DNA of 8,441 nt from an uncultured Bacteroidales bacterium. Its GTDB lineage: Bacteria > Bacteroidota > Bacteroidia > Bacteroidales > P3. Numbering within the stretch: the first letter of the stretch is position 1; the number at the start of each line of letters is the position of its first letter. The position numbers and the translations under genes were made by a program. The stretch covers positions 1-8,441 of the forward strand of contig ONOZ01000114.1 in assembly GCA_900319595.1 (NCBI GenBank), given 5' to 3'. Below are positions 7,002-8,441 of this stretch, piece by piece. The notes under the pieces were generated by a model that was not told the DNA's origin, ran no database searches, and worked only from the letters and a program-made list of their open reading frames with translations.

Positions 7002-8441
7002 TCATATTTTTGTAGCCGTTGAGTCTTTTCTAACATCACTTTCTTTTTTTGTTGTAACCCTTCCGATAGGTAAGGGCTGACAAGGAGCAACTTCCATGTA
7101 TTGTTTTTCAATCTCTTTGCGTTCTACTTCTCCTTTTATGTATTTCTCTATTATCAATCCCGCAATAGGAGCCGCCCAAGTACCACCACCCCCTTTTGCA
7201 TTCTCAACATATACGGATACTGCTATCTTTGGATTATCTCGTGGAGCAAAAGAAATGAATACCGAATGATCTGCTCCTGAGTTTTGTGCAGTACCGGTCT
7301 TTCCGCACACATCTAAGCCTGGTACATTTGCTCTTCTGCCTGTTCCCCCGCCTTCATGTACTACTCCATACATGCCTGCAACCGCCACATCCCACCACGA
7401 TGCATCTACAGATGAGTAATGTTTTTCTGAATACTTTTTTAGTTTAAATCTATTGCTTTCATCTCCAATAGATTTCACTATATGAGGTGAGATATACCAA
7501 CCTCTATTGGCCACTAATGCTGCAAAGTTTGCCATTTGTATAGGAACAACAGTTACTTCTCCCTGACCAATAGAATTAGAATATATGGTATAAAAATTCC
7601 AACCAGCAGGATACCAACGATTATAGAAAGTGGTATCAGGAATATATCCTTTACGAACGTTAGGCAGGTCTATATCTAATTTGACACCAAATCCCATTTT
7701 GTGCATTGCCAAAGTCCATTCACTAAGACCATATTTACTATCAACTTTGTCGGTTAGAGGGTTCAAACGCTGTACTTCACGTTGAAAAACTCTATAAAAA
7801 TAAGGGTTACAGCTCATTTTAATGGCATCTCTTACCGTCCCAGCCGCAGGATGTCCATGGCAACCCACTAAGCCTTTATCACAAGGAAAACCAGTTGAAG
7901 GAGTAATCACACCCATATCCAAAGCAATCAATGCTTGTGCTACTTTAAAGATACTACCAGGAGGATACTCTGCCATTAATGCTCTATTGAATAGTGGTTT
8001 TGAAATGTCATTTGCTAGCTTCTTGTAATTTTCGCCACGAACACGTCCAACAAGTAAATTAGGGTCGTATGTAGGAGCCGAAACAAAACAAAGAATTTCT
8101 CCAGTTGATGGTTCAATAGCAACAATACTACCTCGTTTATTTTTCATCAACTGCTCAGCGTATTTTTGTAACTCCAAGTCTATAGAAGAATACAAATTAT
8201 GTCCAGCAGTTGCAGGTTCATCGAATTTCCCATTTTGAAAAGAGCCTTTTTCTCTATTATGGACATCTACAAGAGTAACTTTACTACCTTTAATACCTCT
8301 TAAGTATTTTTCATAACTCTTTTCTAACCCACTCATTCCTATATAATCGCCTCTTTTATAGTATGAATCCTCTTCTATTGTCTTTTCATTTACTTCACCA
8401 ATATAACCTAAGACTGCAGCAGCCACGCTATCAGGGTATTT
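7002..8441 (-). CDS. mrdA: Penicillin-binding protein 2 (elongation transpeptidase), N-terminus beyond right edge
   Basis: This class B PBP cross-links peptidoglycan with RodA in the periplasm. The window holds 479 codons and the TGA stop (7004-7002). The frame stays open to position 8441, reading KYPDSVAAAVLGYIGEV, a match to the PBP2 pedestal, so the GTG at 8426 is internal and not the start. Counting from the first visible residue, transpeptidase motifs are SIFK (163-166, serine nucleophile), SCN (210-212) and KTGT (381-384), all intact. The SSIDLELQ segment (85-92) that leads into the catalytic domain is also typical. A CHGHP segment shortly before the SCN motif resembles the Cys/His region of other PBP2 proteins. 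The charged C-terminal tail after about residue 435 looks disordered. Bacteroidetes PBP2 is usually somewhat over 600 residues, so roughly 130-150 N-terminal residues, including the membrane anchor, are outside the window. rodA follows after 3 nt. Confidence 0.95.
   Translation of the reverse strand, partial: KYPDSVAAAVLGYIGEVNEKTIEEDSYYKRGDYIGMSGLEKSYEKYLRGIKGSKVTLVDVHNREKGSFQNGKFDEPATAGHNLYSSIDLELQKYAEQLMKNKRGSIVAIEPSTGEILCFVSAPTYDPNLLVGRVRGENYKKLANDISKPLFNRALMAEYPPGSIFKVAQALIALDMGVITPSTGFPCDKGLVGCHGHPAAGTVRDAIKMSCNPYFYRVFQREVQRLNPLTDKVDSKYGLSEWTLAMHKMGFGVKLDIDLPNVRKGYIPDTTFYNRWYPAGWNFYTIYSNSIGQGEVTVVPIQMANFAALVANRGWYISPHIVKSIGDESNRFKLKKYSEKHYSSVDASWWDVAVAGMYGVVHEGGGTGRRANVPGLDVCGKTGTAQNSGADHSVFISFAPRDNPKIAVSVYVENAKGGGGTWAAPIAGLIIEKYIKGEVERKEIEKQYMEVAPCQPLPIGRVTTKKESDVRKDSTATKI

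Noticed and set aside
7002..8426. Calling PBP2 as a complete 474-residue protein starting at the GTG at 8426
   Set aside because: The frame continues to the right edge with family-like sequence, and the membrane anchor and most of the pedestal would be missing. It is a 5'-truncated view of a longer gene.

Overview
The window looks like chromosomal DNA of a Bacteroidetes bacterium, probably Bacteroidales. It is AT-rich and has no Shine-Dalgarno-like sequence ahead of any start codon. It carries the phylum's usual pairing of a PBP2 gene (mrdA) directly followed by rodA, an exported protein whose signal peptide ends in the typical '..YSQ', and a TAnnTTTG-type promoter box. Every gene I can support is on the minus strand, so the layout is described from right to left, in the direction of transcription.

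Right half (8441 to 4803): the 3' part of mrdA (PBP2, a peptidoglycan transpeptidase; its N-terminus lies beyond the right edge) is followed after 3 nt by rodA (a SEDS glycosyltransferase). These two are the synthetic core of the cell-elongation machinery. A secreted endonuclease/exonuclease/phosphatase-fold protein follows 21 bp after rodA. It could be the last gene of the same transcript, and it carries three CxxxC cysteine pairs.

Middle (4441 to 4802): a 362-bp non-coding gap rich in symmetry. Two 24-bp inverted arms (4524-4547 and 4669-4692) bound a 121-bp centre. There are two 10-bp perfect inverted repeats (4445-4454/4471-4480 and 4643-4652/4691-4700), a duplicated CTTTGCAAAA element, and a candidate promoter box reading toward the left-hand gene. 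This gap is the least explained part of the window.

Left half (4440 to 1): one very long reading frame, 1480 codons without a stop and still open at the left edge. It encodes a single-chain restriction-modification enzyme of the type ISP (LlaGI/LlaBIII-like) architecture: Mrr-like nuclease, superfamily 2 helicase/translocase, coupler, gamma-class N6-adenine methyltransferase and target-recognition region. All key catalytic motifs are intact, so the visible part looks functional. Only about the last hundred residues should be missing.

The picture is a conserved cell-wall operon next to an accessory defence gene. The structured gap between them could mark the insertion boundary and/or control the defence gene. 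The enzyme family itself is known; the possible novelty lies in the inverted-repeat element upstream of it.
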